64,000 nt of DNA from Paenibacillus sp. FSL R5-0623. Lineage in GTDB: Bacteria > Bacillota > Bacilli > Paenibacillales > Paenibacillaceae. The stretch covers positions 6,386,001 to 6,450,000 of the forward strand of contig NZ_CP150233.1 of assembly GCF_037974265.1 (NCBI RefSeq), written 5' to 3'. The position numbers and the translations under genes are program-made. The notes below the pieces were generated by a model. That model made no database searches. It saw only the letters and a list, made by a program, of their open reading frames with translations, and had not been told where the DNA came from. Positions 8,145 through 17,505 of the stretch are shown here, one piece after another (position 1 is the first letter of the stretch; each line of letters starts with the position of its first letter).

Positions 8145-9344
8145 ATGATGAACATCAAAGAGGCAGCAAGCAGGCTTGGTATATCGGCGAGAGCCATTCG
8201 TTTTTATGAGGAAAAAGGATTAATTCTCCCCGCCAAACAGTCCAGTAACGGGTATCGTACCTATACGGAGAATGATATCTGGCGGCTTCAGACCATTGCT
8301 GCGCTGCGTGAGATTGGCATGTCGCTACAGGATATTACACAAGCACTCGGAGAGATTGATCAAGGAAACCAGCAGCGGCTGGAAGAATATCTGGAACTGC
8401 AACAGGCCGTCATATATGCCCAGTGGATCGAGTTGAAACGTATGATGGATACAACCCAGCGCATGATTGACCTGAATCGTCAGGATAGTCCGTTGGATGT
8501 CAGCCATCTACACGATCTCGCGGACAGTGCCCGTCGCCTGCGCGAAGCCCGGCAGAACTGGCATGATCGGTGGAATTATGACACGCAGGCAGCCATCCAC
8601 GATCAGCGAGTGCAGGCGGAAGGCAGAGTCAGTACTGAACACCCCAATTCAGAGGACAGGCATCATTCGGCCCAAGCCTCACCTATAAGCGATGAGAATG
8701 AAGTTGCACATCCACACCAGGATGCAGATCATTCCACGCAGAGCGACTCCAATGATACGGTACAGTCTTCCTTTTATCTGTATCACAACTATGACGAAGC
8801 GCTTGAACAGACAGCTCATTGGATCTCTCCCGCCCTTGGTGAGAAAGGACTCGATATTGGTACAGGCACAGGTAATCTGGCTGGGAAACTGCTACAGCGC
8901 GGCGCAGACATGACTGCAATCGACCAATCCCGGGAGATGCTACGCAGATGTCGTACCAAATATCCTGAGATGTATGTGAAACTTGGTAATTTTCTGGCGC
9001 TGCCTTTTACCGATCATTCCTTCGACTTTGTTGTATCCAGCTTTGCTTTCCATCATCTGAGTGCAGACCAGCAACTATTGGCTTTACAGGAGATGCAGCG
9101 GGTATTAACCTCGCGTGGACGTATCGGTCTAACCGATCTGATGTTTGTGGATGCTGCTCACCGTGAATCCTACATTCGGCAGGCCGAAACCACAGGACAT
9201 GAGGAACAGCTGCGTGCCTTGCGCGAGCGTCACTTCCCTCTGCTGGGTGAGCTATGCGGCTGGTTAGAGCAGCAGGGCTACGTAACCAAGCATGTGCGGC
9301 ATAATGAGCTGTTACATACGTTACTGGCGTTTCCACTGCGGTAA
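8145..9344 (+). CDS. MerR regulator fused to a SAM-dependent methyltransferase
   Basis: A 399-residue two-part protein. Residues 1-70 are a MerR winged helix (IKEAASRLGISARAIRFYEE, then KGLILPAKQSSNGYRTY), followed by a coiled-coil helix to about 120. Residues about 145-205 are a polar linker rich in His, Asp, Ser and Gln. From about 215 a class I methyltransferase begins: motif I is LDIGTGTGNLAGKL (about residue 236) and a later strand reads FDFVVSSFAFHHL. The start is ATG 8145 or 8148 after AAGGAGGGGG. It may sense a ligand, or SAM state, through the fused enzyme; that role is inferred. The gene stands alone with its own MerR-type promoter and a terminator downstream. Confidence 0.88.
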   Translation: MMNIKEAASRLGISARAIRFYEEKGLILPAKQSSNGYRTYTENDIWRLQTIAALREIGMSLQDITQALGEIDQGNQQRLEEYLELQQAVIYAQWIELKRMMDTTQRMIDLNRQDSPLDVSHLHDLADSARRLREARQNWHDRWNYDTQAAIHDQRVQAEGRVSTEHPNSEDRHHSAQASPISDENEVAHPHQDADHSTQSDSNDTVQSSFYLYHNYDEALEQTAHWISPALGEKGLDIGTGTGNLAGKLLQRGADMTAIDQSREMLRRCRTKYPEMYVKLGNFLALPFTDHSFDFVVSSFAFHHLSADQQLLALQEMQRVLTSRGRIGLTDLMFVDAAHRESYIRQAETTGHEEQLRALRERHFPLLGELCGWLEQQGYVTKHVRHNELLHTLLAFPLR

Positions 9345-9366
9345 GCAATCATGAGCATATGCCAAA

Positions 9367-9402
9367 AAGGCCATCCCGCCTTGAATAAAGGAGGATGACC
9401 TT
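9367..9402. terminator. Terminator between convergent genes
   Basis: AAGGCCATCC pairs with GGATGACCTT (one mismatch), between the fusion gene and the GH94 gene. Confidence 0.7.
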
Positions 9403-9423
9403 GGTGTACATCATGTTATGAAA

Positions 9424-12400
9424 TTACATATAGATATCAACAACCGTACGCTCAGTTGCATTGCGTGCTTGTCTGAACTCATCAAGCGAGATGCTTACAC
9501 CGCCCTGACGGTAACGGTTCGCTGTACGCTCGGTACGAATGTCCTTGCCGTTCACCGCTACACGGCTCACAGCACCTTCATTCAAGTGATAGATAAACGT
9601 CACTGGCTCACCTGCATACTCGAATTCGAATTGCATGCCGTTCAGCTCAGCTGGCAATACCGGGTCAATGACCAGATCCCCGCCCTCTTCACGAATGCCC
9701 AGTGCGTTGGAGATCAGCTGGTTCATGTAGATTCCAGGGCCGCTGGAGTAGATTCTCCATCCGCCTTTCACTTGTACAGTCCCTTTACGAAGCTGGTCAA
9801 AATGCTCCTGCGCCTCGTAACGCGTATTAAACTTGCCGTCCGAACTGCTGAAGTATGAGTTCGCTTGGCGAATCTCCGCGTTAGGTACAACCTCGCTGAT
9901 ACCAACCGGGTTGATCATCGCGAGACCATTCCACACCTGATCTGTCTTGCCGAGCTTCGCCATCGCTTCCACGTAACGGATATGGGCGTGCACATATTGC
10001 AAACCAATCTCACGTCCGAAGTTGGACGCTTGCTCTGCACGTTTAAAGTGTGTGCTTACACCACCAGCATATTGAGCTGGACGATTCATCAGACGCACGC
10101 CATCCGGGCACAGGAACTGCTCACGGATCAATGCGTAATGCGATTCTGCTTGCTCCGCGTTCAGCAATTCACCGATCATGCTGCGCGTCATTGGCAACAG
10201 ACGATATTGAATGCCTGTCTCTGTGTCTGTTGGATGAAGCATCAGCTTCGCTTGGTCGGCTTCTTCCATGTATACAAAGCCTGGAATCACATCTGTGCCC
10301 AGCATGTAACGGTTAAAGTCCTCACGAATGCCTTGAGCTAGCACGTCAAGCTCCTGTGCAAAGTCCGCATCTTTGAATTTCAGCGCTTGCGAGAGCACGT
10401 TCACGGACTGATACGTCAATGCCACAGTCCAACTGCTCACCATGTATTGCTTCAACTGTGCATTGGCTGGTTGGAGCGTATCATCCCAGTCACCATCGCC
10501 GTAGGAAGACAGGAACGTTTCGTGCAGGAAGTGCGAACGGATATATTCGATCTCTTTTTTCGCGTGATCCAGTACAGTTGCCGTCTCTTCCGTGAACCCG
10601 AAGCTATGCTTGACGGTATAAGGTACTTTCTCATCCAGGATTGCATAGTCGCGAGTCGCTGTCAGGTAGTCCGCCAATACTTTCAACGGCCATACGATGA
10701 TATCGCCATGGCTCTCTTCCTGTTGAATCGCAAAGTATTTATCAAACATGAACCATTGCGGCCAGTTGCCATCATCTTCATATTGGTGGGTATAAACCAT
10801 TTTGATGATATCGCGAACTTGCTCATATTTTTGCGTTGCCATAAAGTACTCCACCGGACCTTGGCACACATCTCGTGTACCCCAAGCCGCGCCACCGTAC
10901 TGCTCCAAACCGTGAGGCACAGAATAGTGAACCAGCATATTGTGGGTGTACCACCAAGCCAGCGCATTTACTTTGAACAGATCCTCTGCACTCTGACCTT
11001 CTCCACGGGACAAACGGAACCCGTTCATCACACCTGCGAAGAACTCGCGGTATGCCTGCACTTCCTCTTCAAACGTCAGGCTTGAACCTGCTACCACTCC
11101 GCTGTCCGCTTGACCTTCCAATACCCCTTGTACCTTCAGCGTCCATTCAGCACTCGCTTCCAGACTAAGCGTTACCAGAGATGCGGAACCACTGCGGATA
11201 CCACTTGCCAGCAACGTTTCGTCTCCTACATTCACAGCTGCGCCGTCCACCGACATGCGGTATTGCAGATCTGGATACGTTCCTGCACTAATCGCTTGTG
11301 GATCAGCCTTGAAGATCAATGTATCGCCATCTTGCGTCATATGCAGCGGATACTCGTATTCATTCACATTCATCGTAATCTGGTTTGTTACCAGGTAACG
11401 GTATGCTGTGCCACTTGTGGAGCGTACGTTCATGCTCACTTCGGTGGTGTGTGCCCCTGTATAGTTCGTTACGATGATCGTATCGGATGCCGTTTTGTAG
11501 ATCCAACGTACATAGTTGAAGCCAATTTCGAACAGGGAAGGCATCGTCAGCAGACGATATTGTCCGTCCATTTCCACATAGATGCGTTGTCCCGCCGTTT
11601 TCGGCACATTTAATGCATTGCGAGCATTACTGATCATTTTATTAAAATTGGTGTTACCAATAACGAGCTGTGAGTTGAAAATACCGTACATATACGACGT
11701 TGTCGTAATAACCTGTGCTCCAAGTTGCACATTGCCACCACTCATCAGAATGTGACCGTGCGGACGCTCTACGAGCAATTCTTTTGCTTTCAGAACGATA
11801 TGTTCATAGCTGCCTGTGAAGAAGGATAACAGTTCCTCACCGCTGTGCTCTTCCTGATGACGATCAGGGAACAGATCATGAATCTCATCTTGCGTCAGAT
11901 CGAGTGTTACCAGTGGTTCACCCAGGAAGGAGGACAGTTTCACCTGTTCCAACATGTTACCTTTCTCCACAGTCAGAGCCTGTACTTCATTCCATGCTGC
12001 AGTAACTTCATCCCCGAATTCCAGTGCAGAGATTCCTTCGGCATGATTAGGCTTCGCTAGTCCATAAAACACTACCTGTGCTTCTCCGTTCAGATTCAGC
12101 AGTTCAGATTGCAATGCCGTATAGGCAAATTCATACTGATATGTCTCATTTGCCAGCGTTGGGCGATTCAAGCTCTCTGGTTGATTCGTTTCCTTGTACG
12201 ACAGACCGAAGAATTGGAATCCATCTGTGGAGTAACCGACTGCTTTCGTCAGGGAACCTTGTTGCATATAAGGAAATGCACCGCCCTGAGGCTGGTTTTG
12301 ACGGGAGCACACCACATAACCTTTCGCTTCATCTTCAAACACTGTGTGGTCAATGTATTGTGACAGATAAGCCTCATTGCTGCGTACCGCACCCGGATCA

Positions 12401-12816
12401 GCAAGCCCTACATCCTGTCCGTATACCACGTCTACATTATGTTGTTGTCCTGTGAGCTTCACATCCCAGAACCAGACACCTTGCGGTGTAGCCGTAAATA
12501 CAACCTGGTAGCCAATGCCTTTTTCGCTACCTTCCAGCTGGACTGTGCCCTCCCAGATCAACTGGTTGCTGGATTGTGCCTTGCTTGTAATTACCTTGCT
12601 ATTCGAACGTACACCAAGCAGCGGGAACGAGCTAATTTTCTCTCCCTCATGCACACGTAGGTACAGGTTGTTCAAAGATCCATCAATCTGGTTGCTAAGC
12701 AACTGATTCAACATCGTTGTGCCGGATGTAGCCTGGTATAGGTCGCCACTGTTCAAAAAGGTAAAAGATAACTCTCCGGCACTTAACCGGATCGGTTCAT
12801 TAATCATCGTTGTCAT
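9424..12816 (-). CDS. GH94-type phosphorylase, probably 1,2-beta-oligoglucan phosphorylase
   Basis: A very large (1130-residue) cytoplasmic enzyme with no signal peptide. The N-terminal half is a beta-sandwich. The C-terminal (alpha/alpha)6 part contains GGAAWGTRDVCQGPVEYFMA, WPQWFMFDKYFAIQQEESHGD (about residues 690-710) and GDGDWDDTLQP (about 775), the acid/phosphate-binding landmarks of GH94-like phosphorylases. The length and lack of close similarity to 800-residue cellobiose phosphorylases favour the 1,2-beta-oligoglucan (SOGP) type. It would cleave beta-glucans with phosphate to glucose-1-phosphate. The ATG at 12816 has AAGGAG 8 bp upstream; GTG at 12825 is an overlong reading. It lies downstream of, and is probably controlled by, the LacI gene. 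Confidence 0.8.
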   Translation of the reverse strand: MTTMINEPIRLSAGELSFTFLNSGDLYQATSGTTMLNQLLSNQIDGSLNNLYLRVHEGEKISSFPLLGVRSNSKVITSKAQSSNQLIWEGTVQLEGSEKGIGYQVVFTATPQGVWFWDVKLTGQQHNVDVVYGQDVGLADPGAVRSNEAYLSQYIDHTVFEDEAKGYVVCSRQNQPQGGAFPYMQQGSLTKAVGYSTDGFQFFGLSYKETNQPESLNRPTLANETYQYEFAYTALQSELLNLNGEAQVVFYGLAKPNHAEGISALEFGDEVTAAWNEVQALTVEKGNMLEQVKLSSFLGEPLVTLDLTQDEIHDLFPDRHQEEHSGEELLSFFTGSYEHIVLKAKELLVERPHGHILMSGGNVQLGAQVITTTSYMYGIFNSQLVIGNTNFNKMISNARNALNVPKTAGQRIYVEMDGQYRLLTMPSLFEIGFNYVRWIYKTASDTIIVTNYTGAHTTEVSMNVRSTSGTAYRYLVTNQITMNVNEYEYPLHMTQDGDTLIFKADPQAISAGTYPDLQYRMSVDGAAVNVGDETLLASGIRSGSASLVTLSLEASAEWTLKVQGVLEGQADSGVVAGSSLTFEEEVQAYREFFAGVMNGFRLSRGEGQSAEDLFKVNALAWWYTHNMLVHYSVPHGLEQYGGAAWGTRDVCQGPVEYFMATQKYEQVRDIIKMVYTHQYEDDGNWPQWFMFDKYFAIQQEESHGDIIVWPLKVLADYLTATRDYAILDEKVPYTVKHSFGFTEETATVLDHAKKEIEYIRSHFLHETFLSSYGDGDWDDTLQPANAQLKQYMVSSWTVALTYQSVNVLSQALKFKDADFAQELDVLAQGIREDFNRYMLGTDVIPGFVYMEEADQAKLMLHPTDTETGIQYRLLPMTRSMIGELLNAEQAESHYALIREQFLCPDGVRLMNRPAQYAGGVSTHFKRAEQASNFGREIGLQYVHAHIRYVEAMAKLGKTDQVWNGLAMINPVGISEVVPNAEIRQANSYFSSSDGKFNTRYEAQEHFDQLRKGTVQVKGGWRIYSSGPGIYMNQLISNALGIREEGGDLVIDPVLPAELNGMQFEFEYAGEPVTFIYHLNEGAVSRVAVNGKDIRTERTANRYRQGGVSISLDEFRQARNATERTVVDIYM

Positions 12817-12842
12817 AAGGTTCACTCCTTGAATTAGTTAAA

Positions 12843-12858
12843 ATCGAAACGTTTCGAT
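12843..12858. promoter_or_regulatory. LacI-type operator O1 before the GH94 gene
   Basis: ATCGAAACGTTTCGAT is a perfect 16-bp palindrome 27 bp upstream of the GH94 start codon. The same TCGAAACGTTTCGA core recurs at 14293. Confidence 0.85.
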
Positions 12859-12977
12859 AAATCTGAAAAAGAATAGGGGCCTCTTCAAACCGGCTTTTTA
12901 CAGCCCGTCCGGACGATAACCCCATCATTAAACTTTTACTTCAGCATGCAGGCAGTTCTTTGTTGTTCAGACTCGGT

Positions 12978-13967
12978 CTAAACCGAACGTACAGAGCTGC
13001 GCTCGATCAAGTTAATCGTTAACGTATATGAAGGATCAACCGCTTCGCCATTGAGCATCTGGAATAACAGATGTCCAGCGAGCGACCCGGCTTCATGCTT
13101 CGGCTGGCGTATCGTTGTCAGCGGTGGATGCACATATTCGGACAACTGAATATCGTCAAAACCGATCACGGAAATATCATCCGGCACCGATACACCACGC
13201 TCTTCCAATGCCTTCAGGCCACCAATCGCCATCTCATCGTTACCGTAAAATACCGCTGAGGGAAGATCGCCTTGCATGATCATCATCTTGGTTGCGCTGT
13301 ATCCGCCCTCACGTACAAAATTACCGTTCAGGCGCCATTTAGACTTTTCTTCAAATCCCGCTTCCCGCATCGCTCGCAGATACCCTTGGTAACGGAGCGC
13401 GTTGTCATACGAGTTGGATGGACCGCTGATATATGCAATCTTCTGATGTCCTGCCTGAATCAGGTGGCGGGTAGCAAGGTAACCGCCCTGCTCTCCATCC
13501 ACCAGCACGTTGACCAGATGGTCACTCGACAGCTGACGATCCATCACAATGATCGGAAAACGAGGACCGGCAGACTCCACCAGAATATCATCATGAATGT
13601 TATGCGCCAGGATGATGGCTCCATCTACTCTTTTTTCACGCAAAAATCGCACTGCCGTTGAGTCCCGTCCACCCATGGAGCTGCACGCAATCAGGTCATA
13701 CCCGTTCGCAAGTGCTACATCCTGTACACTACGGATCAACTCCGAGTAATACGGGCCCGACAGATCGGTCAGGATCAAAGCGATCGTGTTTGTCCGGCTC
13801 CGTTTCAGGTCCATGGCAAAGCCGTTCTTGCGGTAATTCAGTTCTCGTGCTGCCTCAAGCACTTTAGCCTTGGTCTTGGCACTAACCTTGCTATCCCCGC
13901 TCAGCGCATAGGAAGCAGTCGAGAGTGCTACACCTGCCAGCTTTGCCACATCCTTAATCGTTGCCAT
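12978..13967 (-). CDS. LacI-family transcriptional regulator
   Basis: A 329-residue repressor. Residues 1-50 are the LacI helix-turn-helix (MATIKDVAKLAGVALSTASY with the hinge helix KVLEAARELNYRKN). The rest is a periplasmic-binding-like sensor domain containing ALILTDLSGPYYSELI and ending IRQPKHEAGSLAGHLL, as usual. GGAGCGAACG precedes the ATG. It sits upstream of the GH94 gene in the same orientation with about 160 bp between. Operators before both the GH94 gene and its own promoter indicate that it controls oligoglucan use and itself. The inducer is unknown. Confidence 0.93.
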   Translation of the reverse strand: MATIKDVAKLAGVALSTASYALSGDSKVSAKTKAKVLEAARELNYRKNGFAMDLKRSRTNTIALILTDLSGPYYSELIRSVQDVALANGYDLIACSSMGGRDSTAVRFLREKRVDGAIILAHNIHDDILVESAGPRFPIIVMDRQLSSDHLVNVLVDGEQGGYLATRHLIQAGHQKIAYISGPSNSYDNALRYQGYLRAMREAGFEEKSKWRLNGNFVREGGYSATKMMIMQGDLPSAVFYGNDEMAIGGLKALEERGVSVPDDISVIGFDDIQLSEYVHPPLTTIRQPKHEAGSLAGHLLFQMLNGEAVDPSYTLTINLIERSSVRSV

Positions 13968-13991
13968 TCCACGTTCGCTCCTTCTAAACTA

Positions 13992-14182
13992 TATATAAAT
14001 TGAACTACAGGATATTTACACTGACCACTCCGATGACAGAACAACCTTCCGATCGCTGTTATCCCCAGATTTTTTGTTTCCCTTTTATAAAGGTGAAAAT
14101 CCGGGGATAAAGGCGAACGCCTTGCTTCTTCAGGTTCTTTCTGCCCTCTCCGTTTTGTGTAAATGTTAGTTCAATTTATATA
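13992..14182 (+). repeat. Dispersed hairpin repeat, copy B
   Basis: The best-defined short-type copy (191 bp). Its ends TATATAAATTGAACTA and TAGTTCAATTTATATA are perfect inverted repeats. Inside are TTTACAC/GTGTAAA, GACAGAA/TTCTG-type arms and the inner stem ATCCCCAGATTTT/AAAATCCGGGGAT. It lies between the lacI promoter and the lacI start codon, so it would be part of the lacI 5' leader. Confidence 0.92.
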
Positions 14183-14263
14183 GAACAAATTCTAAGGTTA
14201 TCTACATTCTATACGATACATGGTTAGAACAACCACTAAATCCTTCATTATCGTTTATTAATC

Positions 14264-14306
14264 TTTATACATATCATAGCGATGGATGTCAATCGAAACG
14301 TTTCGA
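14264..14306 (-). promoter_or_regulatory. lacI promoter with adjoining operator O2
   Basis: On the minus strand TTGACA (14287-14292), 17 bp and TATAAA (14264-14269) form a near-consensus sigma-A promoter. The palindrome TCGAAACGTTTCGA (14293-14306) touches the -35 box, consistent with autoregulation by the LacI protein. The lacI gene starts about 300 bp downstream, beyond repeat copy B. Confidence 0.75.
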
Positions 14307-14401
14307 GGTGTTCTCAAAAAAATCCTCGTTTCCATCCTTATGGGACCACGGTTGAATGCATCCGTTCCAGTCCGTACCATTAGTGATGGTCATGACACGT
14401 C

Positions 14402-14471
14402 TTTCAATCTGGCGCTCTATAAACAGTTCGTGCCTAATACAATGAAACTGGCAGTAAACGCCAGATTGAAA
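14402..14471. repeat. 13-bp inverted repeat between the two upstream operators
   Basis: TTTCAATCTGGCG (14402-14414) and CGCCAGATTGAAA (14459-14471) are perfectly complementary. The right arm runs into operator O3. No convincing gene is present in this interval. Confidence 0.6.
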
Positions 14472-14481
14472 CGTTTCGACA
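14468..14481. promoter_or_regulatory. LacI-type operator O3
   Basis: TTGAAACGTTTCGA matches O1/O2 with one changed base. It is centred 175 bp from O2, a distance that would permit looping. Confidence 0.65.
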
Positions 14482-14686
14482 TTTTCATTATAGTCGGTGT
14501 TGATAGCGATTTCAACCACTTTATCTATTTTTCACAGAAAAAGTCGAATTGTCCAATCTGTCCATCCACGTCACTCCGTTTATAGTATATACTGCATATT
14601 AGTCGAGATTCGAGAATTACGCCAGTATACAAAGGGCATGAGACGAATAATACCACTGCTGACTTATGTAAGGAGACAGTTATCTA

Positions 14687-16333
14687 ATGAATATTTCCAA
14701 GCCTATTTACCATAAAAAATCGCTGTCCCGCCCCATTTCCTTGCAGAAGATTCAGTCCGTACCTGTTGCCCTCTTCAAACTGTGCCATCTGGTGCAGCTT
14801 CACGACCGCGAGGCATTCTCCCGCATAGATGAGATGTGGAACACACTTCACGTACTATACGTCATTACTGCTGGCCAGGCCAGGCTGATCAGTACAGAGG
14901 GTAAACTGACATTAAATGCAGGCTGTGCAGTCGTCCGACAAGCTGGAGGCCTGCTTCAGCACGAGAACAAGCGCGGCTCCCTGTCGCCAGTACAGGGCAT
15001 TGCTATTGCTTTTGATTCCATTGAAAATGAACAGCTGTTCTGGCCGTTCGGGTTACCAGCTCCCATTGCGAGTCGTACGCTCACCGATCGGGCAGTAGAG
15101 CTGATTCAAGCAAGTTCAAAGGGCCATGATTCCAGTCCATTCAGGCCACATATGCTTTTCTATGAGTTACTGGATATTTTGCGGGATCATGCGGCTCATT
15201 CTGCTCATGAAGATCACTCCTGGCTCGATAACGTGCTCAGACATATCCATCAGATGTATACCCATCCGCTGACCCGCGAACAATTGGCACGGGATGCAAA
15301 TGTGAGTCCTGAGCATTTTTCACGGGAGTTCAAGAAACATACAGGTCTTACGTTTGTTGAATATGTAACTCGTCTCAGAATCAGAATGGCTCAAGAACAT
15401 CTGTTGTTCGCGAACCCTACGCTACAGGAGATTGCACAACTGACAGGCTACAGGGACACCTTCTATCTAAGCCGCAAATTCAAACAGATGGTTGGATCAG
15501 CACCAACACACTACCGGAAAATGCCCAAGAAAATTGTATCTTTGACTTATAATTATACGGCCTCACTTCTGGCACTGGGCCACACTCCCCACATGGGCGC
15601 CGTTGCCAGCTGGATGGAAGAAAAAATGGGGGAACATGGTCATGATGGTCATGAACCATTTGAGCAACATTCCGAATCTGAGCTGGTTAGACATACGGAT
15701 CTGATTGCAAACGCTCAGCCCGATGTCATTATCGGATATGCACCGCATCCCGCTTCCGATGAACTACGTCTGATTGCACCGACCATTCTGATGCCCTTTG
15801 AGGAAATTGATTGGCAGGAGCAGCTTCTTCTTTTGGGCCGAATTACCGGGCTTGAGTCCAATGCCCAAACGTTGTTAGATCAATATCATCAACTTGAGCA
15901 AGAAGCCAATCATACGTTGGACCAACAGATGGCAGGAACACGAGGGTCCGCCGTTTGCATGTTTATGATTGGAGAAGACGGGGCTTATATCTACGGTCAT
16001 GGCTGGGGCAGAGCTTCTCATGTGCTGTATCAATCGCTGGGCTTCACTCCACCCTCACGTATGGAGCAGGATGGGCAGTTACTCACGGGGTACGTCCATG
16101 TTCAGTTGTCGGAGATTCACTTGTATGCAGCAGATCACATGTTTGTCGCCTTCCCTGAGGAACTTGCCGAACGAGAAATGCTGGATAACCTGCTGAATCA
16201 GGAATCCTGGGGCACCCTCTCTGCCGTTCGTGAAGGACGTGTATACGAGATTGATGCCGACATGTTCTATGGATTCGATCCCTTGTCCGTTATGGAGCAG
16301 TTGCAGCATATCATGCGTCAATTCACATCATAA
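14687..16333 (+). CDS. Btr-like AraC regulator fused to a siderophore-binding-protein domain
   Basis: A 548-residue protein. Residues 1-170 are an AraC-type sensory region. About 180-280 is the AraC double HTH (HPLTREQLARDANVSPEHFS, then LQEIAQLTGYRDTFYLSRKF). From about 285 a FecB/FepB-like substrate-binding domain follows (VSLTYNYTASLLALGHTPHM, ANAQPDVIIGYAP) and continues to the end, without a signal peptide. This is the layout of Bacillus Btr, which binds a ferric siderophore in the cytoplasm and activates uptake genes. The ATG is used, with AAGGAGA about 10 bp upstream. The next gene is a Fur-boxed siderophore-binding lipoprotein, its likely target. Confidence 0.88.
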   Translation: MNISKPIYHKKSLSRPISLQKIQSVPVALFKLCHLVQLHDREAFSRIDEMWNTLHVLYVITAGQARLISTEGKLTLNAGCAVVRQAGGLLQHENKRGSLSPVQGIAIAFDSIENEQLFWPFGLPAPIASRTLTDRAVELIQASSKGHDSSPFRPHMLFYELLDILRDHAAHSAHEDHSWLDNVLRHIHQMYTHPLTREQLARDANVSPEHFSREFKKHTGLTFVEYVTRLRIRMAQEHLLFANPTLQEIAQLTGYRDTFYLSRKFKQMVGSAPTHYRKMPKKIVSLTYNYTASLLALGHTPHMGAVASWMEEKMGEHGHDGHEPFEQHSESELVRHTDLIANAQPDVIIGYAPHPASDELRLIAPTILMPFEEIDWQEQLLLLGRITGLESNAQTLLDQYHQLEQEANHTLDQQMAGTRGSAVCMFMIGEDGAYIYGHGWGRASHVLYQSLGFTPPSRMEQDGQLLTGYVHVQLSEIHLYAADHMFVAFPEELAEREMLDNLLNQESWGTLSAVREGRVYEIDADMFYGFDPLSVMEQLQHIMRQFTS

Positions 16334-16398
16334 TTGTCCATGCTGTAGTGATCATAGTTGTCCATGTACAAATATCATATCTTCCTCTATGTTATTAA

Positions 16399-16420
16399 TG
16401 AGAATAATAATCATTATTGA
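16399..16420. promoter_or_regulatory. Fur box
   Basis: TGAGAATAATAATCATTATT is a near match to the GATAATGATAATCATTATC Fur consensus (16 of 19 positions) and lies 24 bp before the lipoprotein gene. Iron repression is expected. Confidence 0.8.
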
Positions 16421-16443
16421 TTACACACAGGGGGAACAAAAAT

Positions 16444-17472
16444 ATGTTTGCTGCAAAAAAACGCTTTTCCGGCTTGCTTCTTATGCTCGCCATTATTATG
16501 ATTCTGGCTGCATGTAGCAGCGGAACAGGCTCGACTGCCACTGAACAGACATCGGCAGCGGGAACCGAAACAACAACAGCCTCTTCCGAGATGAACACAG
16601 ACACGTCGTCCGGTTCAGACAATTCAAACGCTACACGGATCTACAAGTCATTAAGCGGGGATGTTGAGATTCCGGCTGAACCGAAACGAATCGTTACCGA
16701 TATGTACGTAAGTGATCTGCTCGCACTGGGTGTGAAACCCGTTGGGGCTGTTCAATATTATTTGGAAAACCCGTTCTATGCCGATCAGGTGGAGGGCATA
16801 GAGAGTATTGGTGATCGGGCGGCGGTATCCATGGAGAAGGTTATTGCCTTGAACCCGGATCTGATCATTACCTACTCTGATCAAGCCGAAGAGATTGAAA
16901 GTTATCAAAAAATCGCACCTACCGTGGTCATTCCGTATGGTACATTCACCAATGTACATGACGAAATTCGGGGATTCGGAGAGCTGATGAACAAATCCGA
17001 AGCAGCCGAAGCTTGGCTGAAAACGTACGATGAACGGATTGAAGCTGCTCGTGCTAAGGTGAAAACCGTCATCAAACCGGAGGAAACCTTCTCCATCCTT
17101 GAAGTATCCGACAAGAGTTATTATGGATATGGAGACAATTTTGGTCGAGGAGGACAAGCGGTCTACAGTGCTTTGCAACTTGCCCCACTCGAAATCACCA
17201 AAAAAGAACTGATGGGTGATACCCAATGGAAAGAGATTTCACGTGAAGTTGTTGGTGATTATGCAGGGGATCATATCTTCTTAACCGTTGGAGAGAACAA
17301 TAAAAATTACCAAGGTGACTCCATCTGGCAATCCCTTCCGGCTGTGAAAAACAATCAGGTGTATGAGTTGCTGGAAGACCGTTACTGGTACTTCGACCCG
17401 ATTGCAATTCAAGGACAGGCTGAGGAATTTGCCGATATGATCGTAGAACGTGCAGAGCAAAACCGTAAATAA
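16444..17472 (+). CDS. Iron-siderophore ABC transporter substrate-binding lipoprotein
   Basis: A 342-residue lipoprotein. The signal segment ends in the lipobox LAAC (Cys about residue 20), followed by a Ser/Thr/Glu-rich linker and then a FecB/FepB-type domain: IPAEPKRIVTDMYVSDLLAL, VIALNPDLIITYSDQAEEIE and a C-terminal WYFDPIAI. It captures a ferric siderophore outside the membrane for an ABC importer. GGGGGAAC precedes the ATG. No FecCD-type permease is encoded next to it; the orphan ATPase at 39088 and permeases outside the window are likely partners. It is under the Fur box and probably the Btr-like activator. Confidence 0.9.
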   Translation: MFAAKKRFSGLLLMLAIIMILAACSSGTGSTATEQTSAAGTETTTASSEMNTDTSSGSDNSNATRIYKSLSGDVEIPAEPKRIVTDMYVSDLLALGVKPVGAVQYYLENPFYADQVEGIESIGDRAAVSMEKVIALNPDLIITYSDQAEEIESYQKIAPTVVIPYGTFTNVHDEIRGFGELMNKSEAAEAWLKTYDERIEAARAKVKTVIKPEETFSILEVSDKSYYGYGDNFGRGGQAVYSALQLAPLEITKKELMGDTQWKEISREVVGDYAGDHIFLTVGENNKNYQGDSIWQSLPAVKNNQVYELLEDRYWYFDPIAIQGQAEEFADMIVERAEQNRK

Positions 17473-17505
17473 CATAAGCATGAATACAGGTGTCCGGATA
17501 GGCTA

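Noticed and set aside
10387..11085. 232-codon plus-strand frame inside the GH94 gene
   Set aside because: Antisense shadow of a conserved catalytic region; no start signal.
12843..12858. CcpA cre site
   Set aside because: TCGAAACGTTTCGA resembles cre but has C rather than G at the second position, and it recurs only around the local lacI gene; a dedicated LacI operator is more likely.
14286..14585. Small frames across operators O2/O3 on both strands
   Set aside because: They span the promoter, operators and inverted repeat; no ribosome-binding site or recognisable product.
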